Shown piece after piece: positions 15,753 to 22,538 of a DNA stretch of 64,000 bases. The position numbers and the translations under genes were made by a program. The DNA comes from UBA1479 sp002706405 (lineage in GTDB: Bacteria > Pseudomonadota > Alphaproteobacteria > Rhodospirillales > Casp-alpha2). Position 1 is the stretch's first letter. Every line of letters begins with the position of its first letter. The stretch spans positions 242,811 to 306,810 of the forward strand of contig CAXATO010000003.1 in NCBI GenBank assembly GCA_963972255.1. The letters run 5' to 3'. The notes beneath the pieces were generated by a model that ran no database searches, was not told the origin of the DNA, and saw only the letters and a program-made list of their open reading frames with translations.

Positions 15753-16343
15753 ATGGCTGGCCGCTTGATTCTCGCCTCGGCGTCGCCCAGGCGACAGGAT
15801 CTGCTGTCTCAAGTCGGGATCGTGCCCGCCGCCGTGGTGCCCGCCGATATCGACGAGACACCCCGGCCGGGTGAACAGCCGCGCGCCCTGGCGCGCCGTC
15901 TGGCATTGGAAAAGGCCGCGGCCGTGGCCCGTGACCACGCGGGCGCGTTCGTCCTGGGGGCGGACACGGTCGTTGCCTGCGGGCGCCGGTCGTTGCCCAA
16001 GCCCGCCGACGAAGCGGAGGCACGGCGCTGTCTGGATCTGTTGTCCGGGCGCCGTCACCGGGTGATCGGCGGCGTCGCCCTGGTCTGCCCCGACGGGCGG
16101 GTTCTGGTTCGCGATTCGGTAACGGCGGTGCAGTTCAAGCGTCTCAGCCAGGCCGAGACCGACATGTATCTGGCCTGCGGTGAATGGCGGGACAAGGCCG
16201 GCGGCTATGCCATTCAGGGCCGGGCGGCGCTGTTCGTCACGGCCCTCAACGGCGATTACAACAATGTGGTCGGTTTGCCCCTCGCCCTGACGGCGGCGCT
16301 GCTGACCGGCGCCGGGGCATGGTCCCCGACGGTAAAGGAATAA
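15753..16343 (+). CDS. maf: Maf family nucleotide pyrophosphatase
   Basis: Maf proteins are nucleoside triphosphate pyrophosphatases that hydrolyse canonical or modified nucleotides and affect division and septum formation. The 196-residue form carries the P-loop-like LILASASPRRQDLL at residues 5-18, the LGADTVVACG motif, and the C-terminal GGYAIQGRAALFV and SGDYNNVVGLP-type segment (here NGDYNNVVGLPL). The start could instead be TTG at 15738, which lies 3 bases after infA. The gene ends 4 bases before the RNase gene, so they are translated in tandem. Confidence 0.93.
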   Translation: MAGRLILASASPRRQDLLSQVGIVPAAVVPADIDETPRPGEQPRALARRLALEKAAAVARDHAGAFVLGADTVVACGRRSLPKPADEAEARRCLDLLSGRRHRVIGGVALVCPDGRVLVRDSVTAVQFKRLSQAETDMYLACGEWRDKAGGYAIQGRAALFVTALNGDYNNVVGLPLALTAALLTGAGAWSPTVKE

Positions 16344-16347
16344 TCTC

Positions 16348-17748
16348 ATGCGCGCCGACACGATCCTGATCAATGCCGGGCCGGGCGAGATGCGCGTGGC
16401 GCTGCTTGCCAAGGGCACGGTAATCCAGGTTCTGTTCGAGCGGGATGCCGACGACGGCGTCGAAGGTGCCGTGTTCGCCGGGCGGGTGACTGCCATCAAC
16501 CGCGACCTCAACGCCGCCTTCGTCGATATCGACGGTGCCGAGCCGGGCTTCCTTGCCGCCGGCGACGCCCGCCGGTCCGGCGACCAGCGCATCAAATCCA
16601 TCACCGACGTGCTCGGCGAAGGCGACAAGGTCCTGGTTCAGGCCGACCGCGAGGCCATGGACGGCAAGGGGCCGCGCCTGACCTGCCGCCTGGCGCTGAC
16701 CGGCCGCTTCGTGACCCTGCATCTGGGCGGCGAAGGCATCAAATATTCGCGCTTTCTTTCTCCGGCCGAGCGTAAGGAGCTCGAGGTGCTTGAGGAAGTC
16801 CTGCCCGGCGATTGCGGCCTGACCTTCACCCCCGCCGCCGGCGGGGCCGAGATCGCCCAGGTCTCCGCCGACCTCGAAAACCTGCTTGCCCTGCGCGACG
16901 ACGTCGACGCCGCGTTCCAAGACACCGTCAAGGCGCCCGAGGCGCTGTTGGCGCCGCCGGATGCCATCGAGCGGGCCCTCATGCTCGCCGGGCCGCGTAG
17001 CCGCGTCGTCGCCGACGATCCCGCGGCGGCGCGTCTGGTCGAAGACCTGGCGCCCGGCCTGAAGGTCGAGGTTTGGTCCGGCAGGTCGCCGCTGTTCGAG
17101 GAATTCGGCGTCGAGGAAACCCTGGACGGCGTGCTTTCGCCCGTGGTCTCCCTGCCGTCCGGCGGGCGGGTGATCATTGCGGAAACTCCGGCGCTCACGG
17201 CCATCGACGTCGACACGGGCCAGACCAAGGGTGGACCGCTGGGTTCCGGCTCGCCCCAGCGCCTGGCCGCCAAGGCCAACCGTGAGGCCGTAACCGCCAT
17301 CGCCCGCGAATTGCGCCTGCGCAACCTGGCGGGCCAGATCGTGATCGATTTCCTGGCCATGAAGGGCAAGAAGGAACGCCTGGAAGTGCTCGCCCAACTG
17401 CGCAGTGCCCTGGCCGGCGACCCGGTGGAATGCCATGTGCTCGGCTATACGGGCCTGGGCCTGGTGGAATTGACGCGCCGCCGCCGCGGCCCGTCGTTGA
17501 CCCGCCTGCTCGGCCGCCCGGCGGGCCTGACGCCGGACCCCACGGCGGCCGCCCTGGCCGCATTGCGCCGGGCCCTTGCGGTGCGGGGGGCGGTGATCCG
17601 CATCGCCTGCGCGGGTGATGTGGCCGACGCCCTGGCGGGGCCGCTCAAGGACGCGCTGGAAGATGCCAATACCCGCACCGGCGGGGCCATCCGGGTCGAG
17701 CGTGATGCGGCGCTCACGCCCGGCCGATTTGAGATTCGGGAGGGCTAA
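16348..17748 (+). CDS. rng: ribonuclease E/G family protein
   Basis: A 466-residue RNase E/G-type endoribonuclease of RNA processing and decay. It has the N-terminal S1-containing region (GAVFAGRVTAINRDLNAAFVDI), the 5'-sensor/DNase I-like region with TAIDVDTGQ carrying one catalytic Asp, and QIVIDFLAMKGKKERLEVL carrying the other. After the TRRRRGPSLTRLL segment the CPxC zinc-link of RNase E/G is absent: the sequence continues as GRPAGLTPDP. The length matches short RNase G and there is no C-terminal degradosome scaffold. AAGGA precedes the ATG. It overlaps neither neighbour but is 4 bases from maf and 4 from yacG, so it is in the same operon. Confidence 0.9.
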   Translation: MRADTILINAGPGEMRVALLAKGTVIQVLFERDADDGVEGAVFAGRVTAINRDLNAAFVDIDGAEPGFLAAGDARRSGDQRIKSITDVLGEGDKVLVQADREAMDGKGPRLTCRLALTGRFVTLHLGGEGIKYSRFLSPAERKELEVLEEVLPGDCGLTFTPAAGGAEIAQVSADLENLLALRDDVDAAFQDTVKAPEALLAPPDAIERALMLAGPRSRVVADDPAAARLVEDLAPGLKVEVWSGRSPLFEEFGVEETLDGVLSPVVSLPSGGRVIIAETPALTAIDVDTGQTKGGPLGSGSPQRLAAKANREAVTAIARELRLRNLAGQIVIDFLAMKGKKERLEVLAQLRSALAGDPVECHVLGYTGLGLVELTRRRRGPSLTRLLGRPAGLTPDPTAAALAALRRALAVRGAVIRIACAGDVADALAGPLKDALEDANTRTGGAIRVERDAALTPGRFEIREG

Positions 17749-17752
17749 CGCC

Positions 17753-17962
17753 ATGAGCGAGATGACGGGCGCCAAGGTCGTTCCCCTGAAGCGCAAACCC
17801 TGCCCGATCTGCAAGAAGCCGCCGGTCACCGAGTATCTGCCGTTCTGCTCCAAACGCTGCGCCGATATCGACCTCGGCCAATGGCTGGGCGAGGGCTATC
17901 GCATCCCGACCAACCAATCCCCCGAAGATCCGGACGCCGAGGACGAGTATACCGGGGATTAA
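17753..17962 (+). CDS. yacG: DNA gyrase inhibitor YacG
   Basis: A 69-residue zinc protein. The zinc knuckle is CPICKKPP (Cys17, Cys20) with CSKRC (Cys32, Cys36), followed by the DLGQWLGEGYRIP signature. YacG binds GyrB and inhibits DNA gyrase in E. coli. The acidic C-terminal tail is typical. GGGAGGG precedes the ATG, which is 4 bases after the stop of rng. Confidence 0.96.
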   Translation: MSEMTGAKVVPLKRKPCPICKKPPVTEYLPFCSKRCADIDLGQWLGEGYRIPTNQSPEDPDAEDEYTGD

Positions 17963-18045
17963 GCCCCGTGCCCGGCCGCCCGGCGGCGGGATGCAAGGCC
18001 GGAAATACGTGGAAATTCGCGTGAAAATTCCTCGCGCACCTGCGC

Positions 18046-18074
18046 TGGACAGGGCCTCTGATTTCTTCTATAAG
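18046..18074 (+). promoter_or_regulatory. sigma-70-type promoter for tRNA-Phe
   Basis: TGGACA (18046-18051) and TATAAG (18069-18074) are separated by exactly 17 bases. They lie about 54 bases before the tRNA, which gives a short 5' leader. Confidence 0.65.
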
Positions 18075-18127
18075 CCACGTCTTGCCAACGGGCGGTGGCC
18101 TTTCAGGCCGTCGCCGACGCACGGTTT

Positions 18128-18203
18128 GCCCAGGTAGCTCAGTTGGTAGAGCATCGCACTGAAAATGCGGGTGTCGGTGGTTCAAATCCGCCCCTGGGCA
18201 CCA
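18128..18203 (+). tRNA. tRNA-Phe (GAA)
   Basis: A 76-base tRNA. The acceptor arms GCCCAGG and CCTGGGC pair perfectly and the 3' ACCA is encoded. The D arm contains AGCTCAGTTGGTAGAGC. The anticodon loop is CTGAAAA with anticodon GAA on a 5-pair stem with one G-T wobble. The T arm contains GTTCAAATC. It follows yacG, as in many alphaproteobacteria. Confidence 0.98.
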
Positions 18204-18362
18204 TTCCCTCCCGAACATATTGATTTATCACGGCCATTCCGGCGCAGAGCTTCTTGCGCGTACCGCCAGCCATGGGCGCGGAACACGGACACACGCCATC
18301 CTGCGCGGTCCGCTATGGGGAGCGGATCACGCGGGATGTCATCGTCGGAAAGATGGTGAGGC

Positions 18363-18608
18363 TCAGGCCGCCTTGGCCAGGCCGTCGAACAACTGCGCGT
18401 TCGGACAGAACCAGTGGTAGTCCTGCGCCCCGTCCAGGCCGGCCAGCCAGGAAAAGCACGCGTCGGCGTTTTCGCAGGTCCGGCAACGGGCATTGGCCAA
18501 CCGCATGCGGTCTTGCGGCACATGGGCGCTGTCGATGTTAAGGGTCTTCAACGCTTCCCGAAGTAGAGGGGATTGGGCGGCGTCGTCGCTTTCAAGAAGA
18601 TGAACCAT
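18363..18608 (-). CDS. DUF6455-like small cysteine-containing protein
   Basis: An 81-residue protein with the pattern of small proteins grouped as DUF6455 in alphaproteobacteria: RCRTCENADACFSWLAG followed by WFCPNAQLFDGL. The four cysteines (two in C-x2-C-x4-C spacing and one in FCPNA) suggest metal binding or a redox role, which is unproven. GAGGAG precedes the chosen ATG by 5 bases. It lies alone between tRNA-Phe and the dioxygenase operon. Confidence 0.7.
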   Translation of the reverse strand: MVHLLESDDAAQSPLLREALKTLNIDSAHVPQDRMRLANARCRTCENADACFSWLAGLDGAQDYHWFCPNAQLFDGLAKAA

Positions 18609-18736
18609 GATGATGCTCCTCATCGTCCAGGGTGGTCATTGAGGCCATCCTAGCGATCGGGCATCGGTTCGCATTGATCCAGGTCATCCGCGCCGCCGGT
18701 TCGCGCGGCGGGATGAGCCGGAATCAGATAGTCGCG

Positions 18737-19363
18737 TCAGGCGGCCGGCAGCGTCGCCCGCACGGTCGCCGAACGGTCCCACAGGTTCGGCACGCTGGTC
18801 GAGGAATAGCCCGAGACGAAGGGTTTGATCTCGTCCGTTTCCGGCTTGAACACATGACGCGAGACCGCGCCGATGTTGGCGCCGTAAACGTGGATGCTGA
18901 TCGACGGCTTGTCGGCGAAGGAATTTTCGACGACGTGGATATCACCGATGGTCGGCGACACGGCTTCGACCTGGCCGGGAGTCAGTTCGGCCCAGTCCCC
19001 CACCTGCTGCAGCTTGCCTTGGGCGTCCTGTTCAAAGCGGATTTCCTTTTCCGCCCCCCGCAGCATGCCGATCAGGCCCCAGACCGTATGGTCATGGACG
19101 GGGGTCTTCTGGCCGGGGCCCCAGACGAAGCTGACGACGGAGAACCGTTCCAACGGGTCGGCGTGCAAAAGGTACTGCTGATAAAATTCGGGATGGGGCT
19201 GGGCGAATGCCTCGGGCAGCCAGTCGTCGCGGGATACCAGCGTGCCCAGCAGCTTGCGGCCTTCGGCGAGCAGGGTTTCTTCGGCGTCGGTCTTGGAAAC
19301 AAGGTTCGTCATGGCGATGACGAAATCGCGCAGCGGCGCGATGGAGTCGGGAGAAGCGGTCAT
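18737..19363 (-). CDS. cysteine dioxygenase-family protein
   Basis: A 208-residue cupin of the type I cysteine dioxygenase family (also resembling the predicted double-stranded beta-helix metalloenzymes of COG5553). The iron ligands are the His pair in PVHDHTVWG and a third His in SISIHVYGANIG. Cysteine dioxygenase converts cysteine to cysteine sulfinate; relatives act on 3-mercaptopropionate or other thiols, so the exact thiol is uncertain. The ATG overlaps the stop of the upstream IclR gene by 4 bases (ATGA). It is the last gene of a four-gene operon, which also encodes a CoA-transferase and a GrdB/PrdB-like protein. Confidence 0.85.
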   Translation of the reverse strand: MTASPDSIAPLRDFVIAMTNLVSKTDAEETLLAEGRKLLGTLVSRDDWLPEAFAQPHPEFYQQYLLHADPLERFSVVSFVWGPGQKTPVHDHTVWGLIGMLRGAEKEIRFEQDAQGKLQQVGDWAELTPGQVEAVSPTIGDIHVVENSFADKPSISIHVYGANIGAVSRHVFKPETDEIKPFVSGYSSTSVPNLWDRSATVRATLPAA

Positions 19364-20217
19364 TCGGGTGCCTTCCGTTTTTCTTTCTCTTGGAGGATGG
19401 GGCGGCCGGGGGCCAGGGGAATAGATGCGGCGGTGGCGCCGATGGCGCAAGGATCGATCGGTGCCGGCGGCGCCGTATCGCCGGCCAGGGCGCGTTCGAC
19501 GGCGTCCGCGGCCTTGGTGACCTCAACGCCCAACGCCTTGAAGCGGCCGGGGCGCAGGCGTTCCGCCGGGCCGGACACACCGATGGCGGCGATCACGCCG
19601 CCGGCCGGATCGTGGATCGGGGCGGCCACGCCGCAGACCGTTTCCTGCCATTCGCCGGCGTTGACGGCATAGCCGCGCGTGCGGATGCCCGCCATTTCCT
19701 GAAGGAAGGCGCCGGCGTCGGTAATGCTCTTGGGGGTGTGGGCGTGCAGGTTTTCGGCCAGCGCGCCGAGCGTCGCCTCGCCCAGGGCGGCCAGCATGGC
19801 CTTGCCCGTGGCGACGCAGCGCGCGGGGGCGCGGCCGCCGATCGCGGAATAGGCGCGCACCGGCTCGGGGCTTTCCAGCTTGTGCAGGTAGACCACCTCG
19901 TCCCCGTCGAGGACGGAAAGGTGGACGCTTTCCCGGGTCCGCGCGAGCAGGGCCTCCATGGCCGGCAGGGCCAGTTGGCGGAGGTCGAGATGATGGAGCA
20001 TGGCCGTGCCCAGTTCCCACAGGCGGATCGCCGCCGCATAGGTGCCGGTGGCGGCGTCGCGGCGAACATAGCCCAGTTCCGTCAGGGTCTGCAGCAGGCG
20101 GTGGGCGTTGCTTTTGCCCAGATCAACCCGAGCCGCCAGTTCCGACACGCCGAGGGCACGGTCGCTATGGGCCAGCACTTCCAACAGCGCCATGCCGTTG
20201 ACCAGGGTGTTGTTCAT
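19360..20217 (-). CDS. IclR-family transcriptional regulator
   Basis: A 285-residue regulator with an N-terminal winged helix-turn-helix (residues 1-65: VNGMALLEVLAHSDRALGVS, then LGKSNAHRLLQTLTELGYV) and the IclR effector domain (about 75-250: RESVHLSVLDGDEVVYLHKLES, PARCVATGKAMLAAL, RGYAVNAGEWQETVCGVAAP). The last 35 residues are a Pro/Ala-rich tail. GGAG lies 7 bases before the ATG. It is co-transcribed with the genes it probably controls: its ATG overlaps the stop of the CoA-transferase gene and its own stop overlaps the dioxygenase start, both by 4 bases. Confidence 0.93.
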   Translation of the reverse strand: MNNTLVNGMALLEVLAHSDRALGVSELAARVDLGKSNAHRLLQTLTELGYVRRDAATGTYAAAIRLWELGTAMLHHLDLRQLALPAMEALLARTRESVHLSVLDGDEVVYLHKLESPEPVRAYSAIGGRAPARCVATGKAMLAALGEATLGALAENLHAHTPKSITDAGAFLQEMAGIRTRGYAVNAGEWQETVCGVAAPIHDPAGGVIAAIGVSGPAERLRPGRFKALGVEVTKAADAVERALAGDTAPPAPIDPCAIGATAASIPLAPGRPILQEKEKRKAPE

Positions 20218-21422
20218 GCGACCACTCCGCCGGCCCGCCATTCGGCGATGTCGTCGGCGCTGAACCCGGCTTCGGCCAGGATCTCGTCGCTATGTTCGCC
20301 GACATGGGGCGGCGCGCGGTCGACGGCGCCGCTACCGTGGGCCAGCTTGAACCCCGGCCCGACCAGACGCAGGGGGCCGTAGGGCGAGTCCACTTCCTGC
20401 AGAAGGCCGCGTTCCATGACCTGAGGATGGTCGGCGATCTCGTCGATGCCCTTCACCGTGGCGCAGGGCACGTCGGCTTCGGTCAGGCGCTGTTCCCAGG
20501 AGTCCGGATCACCTTCGCGCATGGCGCCCTCGATCACGTCGCGCAGGGCGTCCGCGTTTTCCGTCCGCGCCGCCCAATCGACGAAGCGCGGATCGGCGAG
20601 CGCGTCTTCCCGGCCCAGCGCCTTCATCAGGTTGACGAACTGCTTTTCCAACAGGATCGCCAGGATGATGTAGCCGTTGCCGCAGCGGAAGCGGTCGGCG
20701 GTCACCTTGCGGGTGACCGACAGGTTGCCGTATTGGCGCTGCACGAAACCGGCGACGGTGTATTCGGTCACGTGCTGGGCCAGGAAATTGAGGGTCGAAT
20801 CCAGCATGGCGACGTCGACGAACTGGCCCTTGCCGGTCTGCGTGCGCTGGTGCAGGGCGGCGGAAACGGCGAAGGCGCCGGTCATCCCGCCGATCAGGTC
20901 GCAGGCGGCGAAGCCCGCGCGCATGGGCCCGCCCTCGGCCTCGCCGGTGATCGACATGATGCCGGACATTGCCTGAATCTTGCCGTCGAAGGCCGCCTTG
21001 GCACTTTCCGGCCCGCTGTGGCCGAACCCGGATACCGCGCAATAGATCAGTTTCGGATTGATCGCCTTGAGCGTTTCGTAGCCCAGGCCGAAGCGGTCCA
21101 TCACGCCGGGGCGGAAGTTTTCCCAGACGATGTCGGCGTCCTGGACCAGGCGTTTGACGATTTCCTGGGCCTCCGGCTTTTTCAGGTCGAGGGTCAGGCT
21201 GCGTTTGTTGGCGTTGATCGCCATGAAGGCCGGCGCCATGTTGCGGTCGACCCATTCCTGGCTGAGCTGGGCGCGCCGGTTGTCCTCGCCGCCGATGGGT
21301 TCGATCTTGACCACGTCGGCGCCCAGCAGGGCGAACTGATAGGTCCCGAACGGGCCGGCGAAGAACCGGGTGAAGTCGAGAACCTTGATCCCGTCAAAGG
21401 GGCGGGGGCCCGGCGCGGTCAT
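20214..21422 (-). CDS. family III CoA-transferase
   Basis: A 402-residue CoA-transferase of the CaiB/BaiF/formyl-CoA transferase family, which moves CoA between carboxylic acids. It has the N-terminal GIKVLDFTRFFAGPFGTYQFALLGADVVKIEP, the ENFRPGVMDRFGLGYE segment, and the likely catalytic Asp in AAFDGKIQAMSGIM. The start at 21422 overlaps the stop of the upstream GrdB/PrdB-like gene by 4 bases. Its acyl substrate is unknown; coupling to a cysteine dioxygenase-like enzyme hints at a sulfur-containing acid. Confidence 0.92.
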   Translation of the reverse strand: MTAPGPRPFDGIKVLDFTRFFAGPFGTYQFALLGADVVKIEPIGGEDNRRAQLSQEWVDRNMAPAFMAINANKRSLTLDLKKPEAQEIVKRLVQDADIVWENFRPGVMDRFGLGYETLKAINPKLIYCAVSGFGHSGPESAKAAFDGKIQAMSGIMSITGEAEGGPMRAGFAACDLIGGMTGAFAVSAALHQRTQTGKGQFVDVAMLDSTLNFLAQHVTEYTVAGFVQRQYGNLSVTRKVTADRFRCGNGYIILAILLEKQFVNLMKALGREDALADPRFVDWAARTENADALRDVIEGAMREGDPDSWEQRLTEADVPCATVKGIDEIADHPQVMERGLLQEVDSPYGPLRLVGPGFKLAHGSGAVDRAPPHVGEHSDEILAEAGFSADDIAEWRAGGVVA

Positions 21423-22396
21423 GCCGTCCCCCCGGCTGCTGCCTTCTTCAATTCCTTTTCGCGCAGTTCCTTGGCGACGATGCGGGCGTTCTCCGCCTCG
21501 GCGCGCAGCGCCGCGACTTCCTCGGGCGAGCGGCGGGCGATGTTGCAATAGTCACCCTTCCAATCCGGATCGTCAGACCAGCGCAGCGGCGATTGCACCG
21601 TGGTGCGCGGGCCGATGGCGCTTTCCAGCACGCGCAGGCCCAGCTCCAGCGTTTCCGCCTGGGATGTCGGGTCGTGCGGCCGGCCGGCGGCGTTGCCCAG
21701 GGGAAAGTCGCTGAACAGAAAGCGCGGCACGCCGCAGTATTCGACAATGTCCTTGGCGCAGCCCATGACCACCGTGGGGATGCCGTTGGCTTCCAGATGG
21801 CGGGCGATCAGGCAGAGGGTCTGGTGACAGATCGGGCAGTTGGGGATCAGGATCACCACGTCTGCACCGTCTTCTTGGCAACGGTTGAGAATTTCCGGGC
21901 AGTCGAAATTGAGGGTGTGCTGCTGGCTGCGGTTGGTCGGCGCACCGTGGAAGCGCTTCGTCAGGCCGCCGATCCGCCCGGCCGCCACGGCGTCCCGCAA
22001 TGCGGCCAAGGGGAACCAGGCGCGGGCGTCTTCCAGGCTGGTATGAATCCGGTCGATGCCGACATGGGAAATCCGCAGATCGTGTTCCGCCGCCGTGTCG
22101 CCGGAATAGACCTGATAGAACTTGGCGGCGGAGTTGTAGGGTGCCCCCGGTCCCTGCGGGCCCTTGTCCGGCTGATAGGGGGCCGCCGTGGTGATGAAGG
22201 TCACCTTCGATTGCGCCAGGGGCTTGGTCAGCGGCGTGAACGGCACGTCGATGTAATGGGCCCAGACATAGGGGTTGTCGTAGCCCAGCGCGAGATACCA
22301 TTCCCGCGTCCGCCGCATATAGGGGACGGGTTGATCCAGTTCCGGCGCAAAGGCCAATCCGCCGTCGCTCTTGGGCGCGGTCTTACTCGATGTCAT
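21419..22396 (-). CDS. glycine/sarcosine/D-proline reductase B subunit-like protein (Cys form)
   Basis: A 325-residue protein that resembles the B (GrdB/PrdB) subunits of clostridial glycine/sarcosine/betaine and D-proline reductases. The match is in the LRISHVGIDRIHTSLEDARAWFPLAAL segment and in VVILIPNCPICHQTLCLIAR, where Cys187 and Cys190 lie at the expected redox site. Selenocysteine is found there in the anaerobic enzymes; here codons are ordinary Cys, with no in-frame TGA. No A or C subunit genes are nearby. The start at 22396 is preferred because GAGG precedes it by 7 bases; ATG at 22402 is close. First gene of the operon that continues with CoA-transferase, IclR and dioxygenase. Confidence 0.75.
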   Translation of the reverse strand: MTSSKTAPKSDGGLAFAPELDQPVPYMRRTREWYLALGYDNPYVWAHYIDVPFTPLTKPLAQSKVTFITTAAPYQPDKGPQGPGAPYNSAAKFYQVYSGDTAAEHDLRISHVGIDRIHTSLEDARAWFPLAALRDAVAAGRIGGLTKRFHGAPTNRSQQHTLNFDCPEILNRCQEDGADVVILIPNCPICHQTLCLIARHLEANGIPTVVMGCAKDIVEYCGVPRFLFSDFPLGNAAGRPHDPTSQAETLELGLRVLESAIGPRTTVQSPLRWSDDPDWKGDYCNIARRSPEEVAALRAEAENARIVAKELREKELKKAAAGGTA

Positions 22397-22449
22397 CCTC
22401 ATGCCTCGTGTCTTGATTTCACGGGTCGGTCGGATCGTATGATCCGTTT

Positions 22450-22486
22450 GTTCTATTATATAGAACACGAATTCCATTAAACGGAA
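22450..22486. promoter_or_regulatory. palindromic operator of the IclR operon
   Basis: GTTCTAT-TAT-ATAGAAC (22450-22466) is a perfect 7-base inverted repeat, 54 bases upstream of the first gene of the operon. A second, weaker dyad TTCC-N7-GGAA follows at 22472-22486. Dyads of this type are bound by IclR-family proteins, and the regulator is encoded in the same operon, so autoregulation is likely. Confidence 0.65.
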
Positions 22487-22538
22487 AAGCTTTTATCGCC
22501 GCCGCCGCACGCTTGCCCCGGGGTATCCGCGGTATGCC

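Noticed and set aside
18128..18203. tRNA-Phe as attachment site for the accessory region that follows
   Set aside because: No integrase gene and no repeat of the tRNA 3' end was found downstream within the window.
21826..21860. Selenocysteine at the redox site of the GrdB/PrdB-like protein
   Set aside because: The codons in the NCPIC motif are ordinary Cys codons and the frame has no internal TGA.
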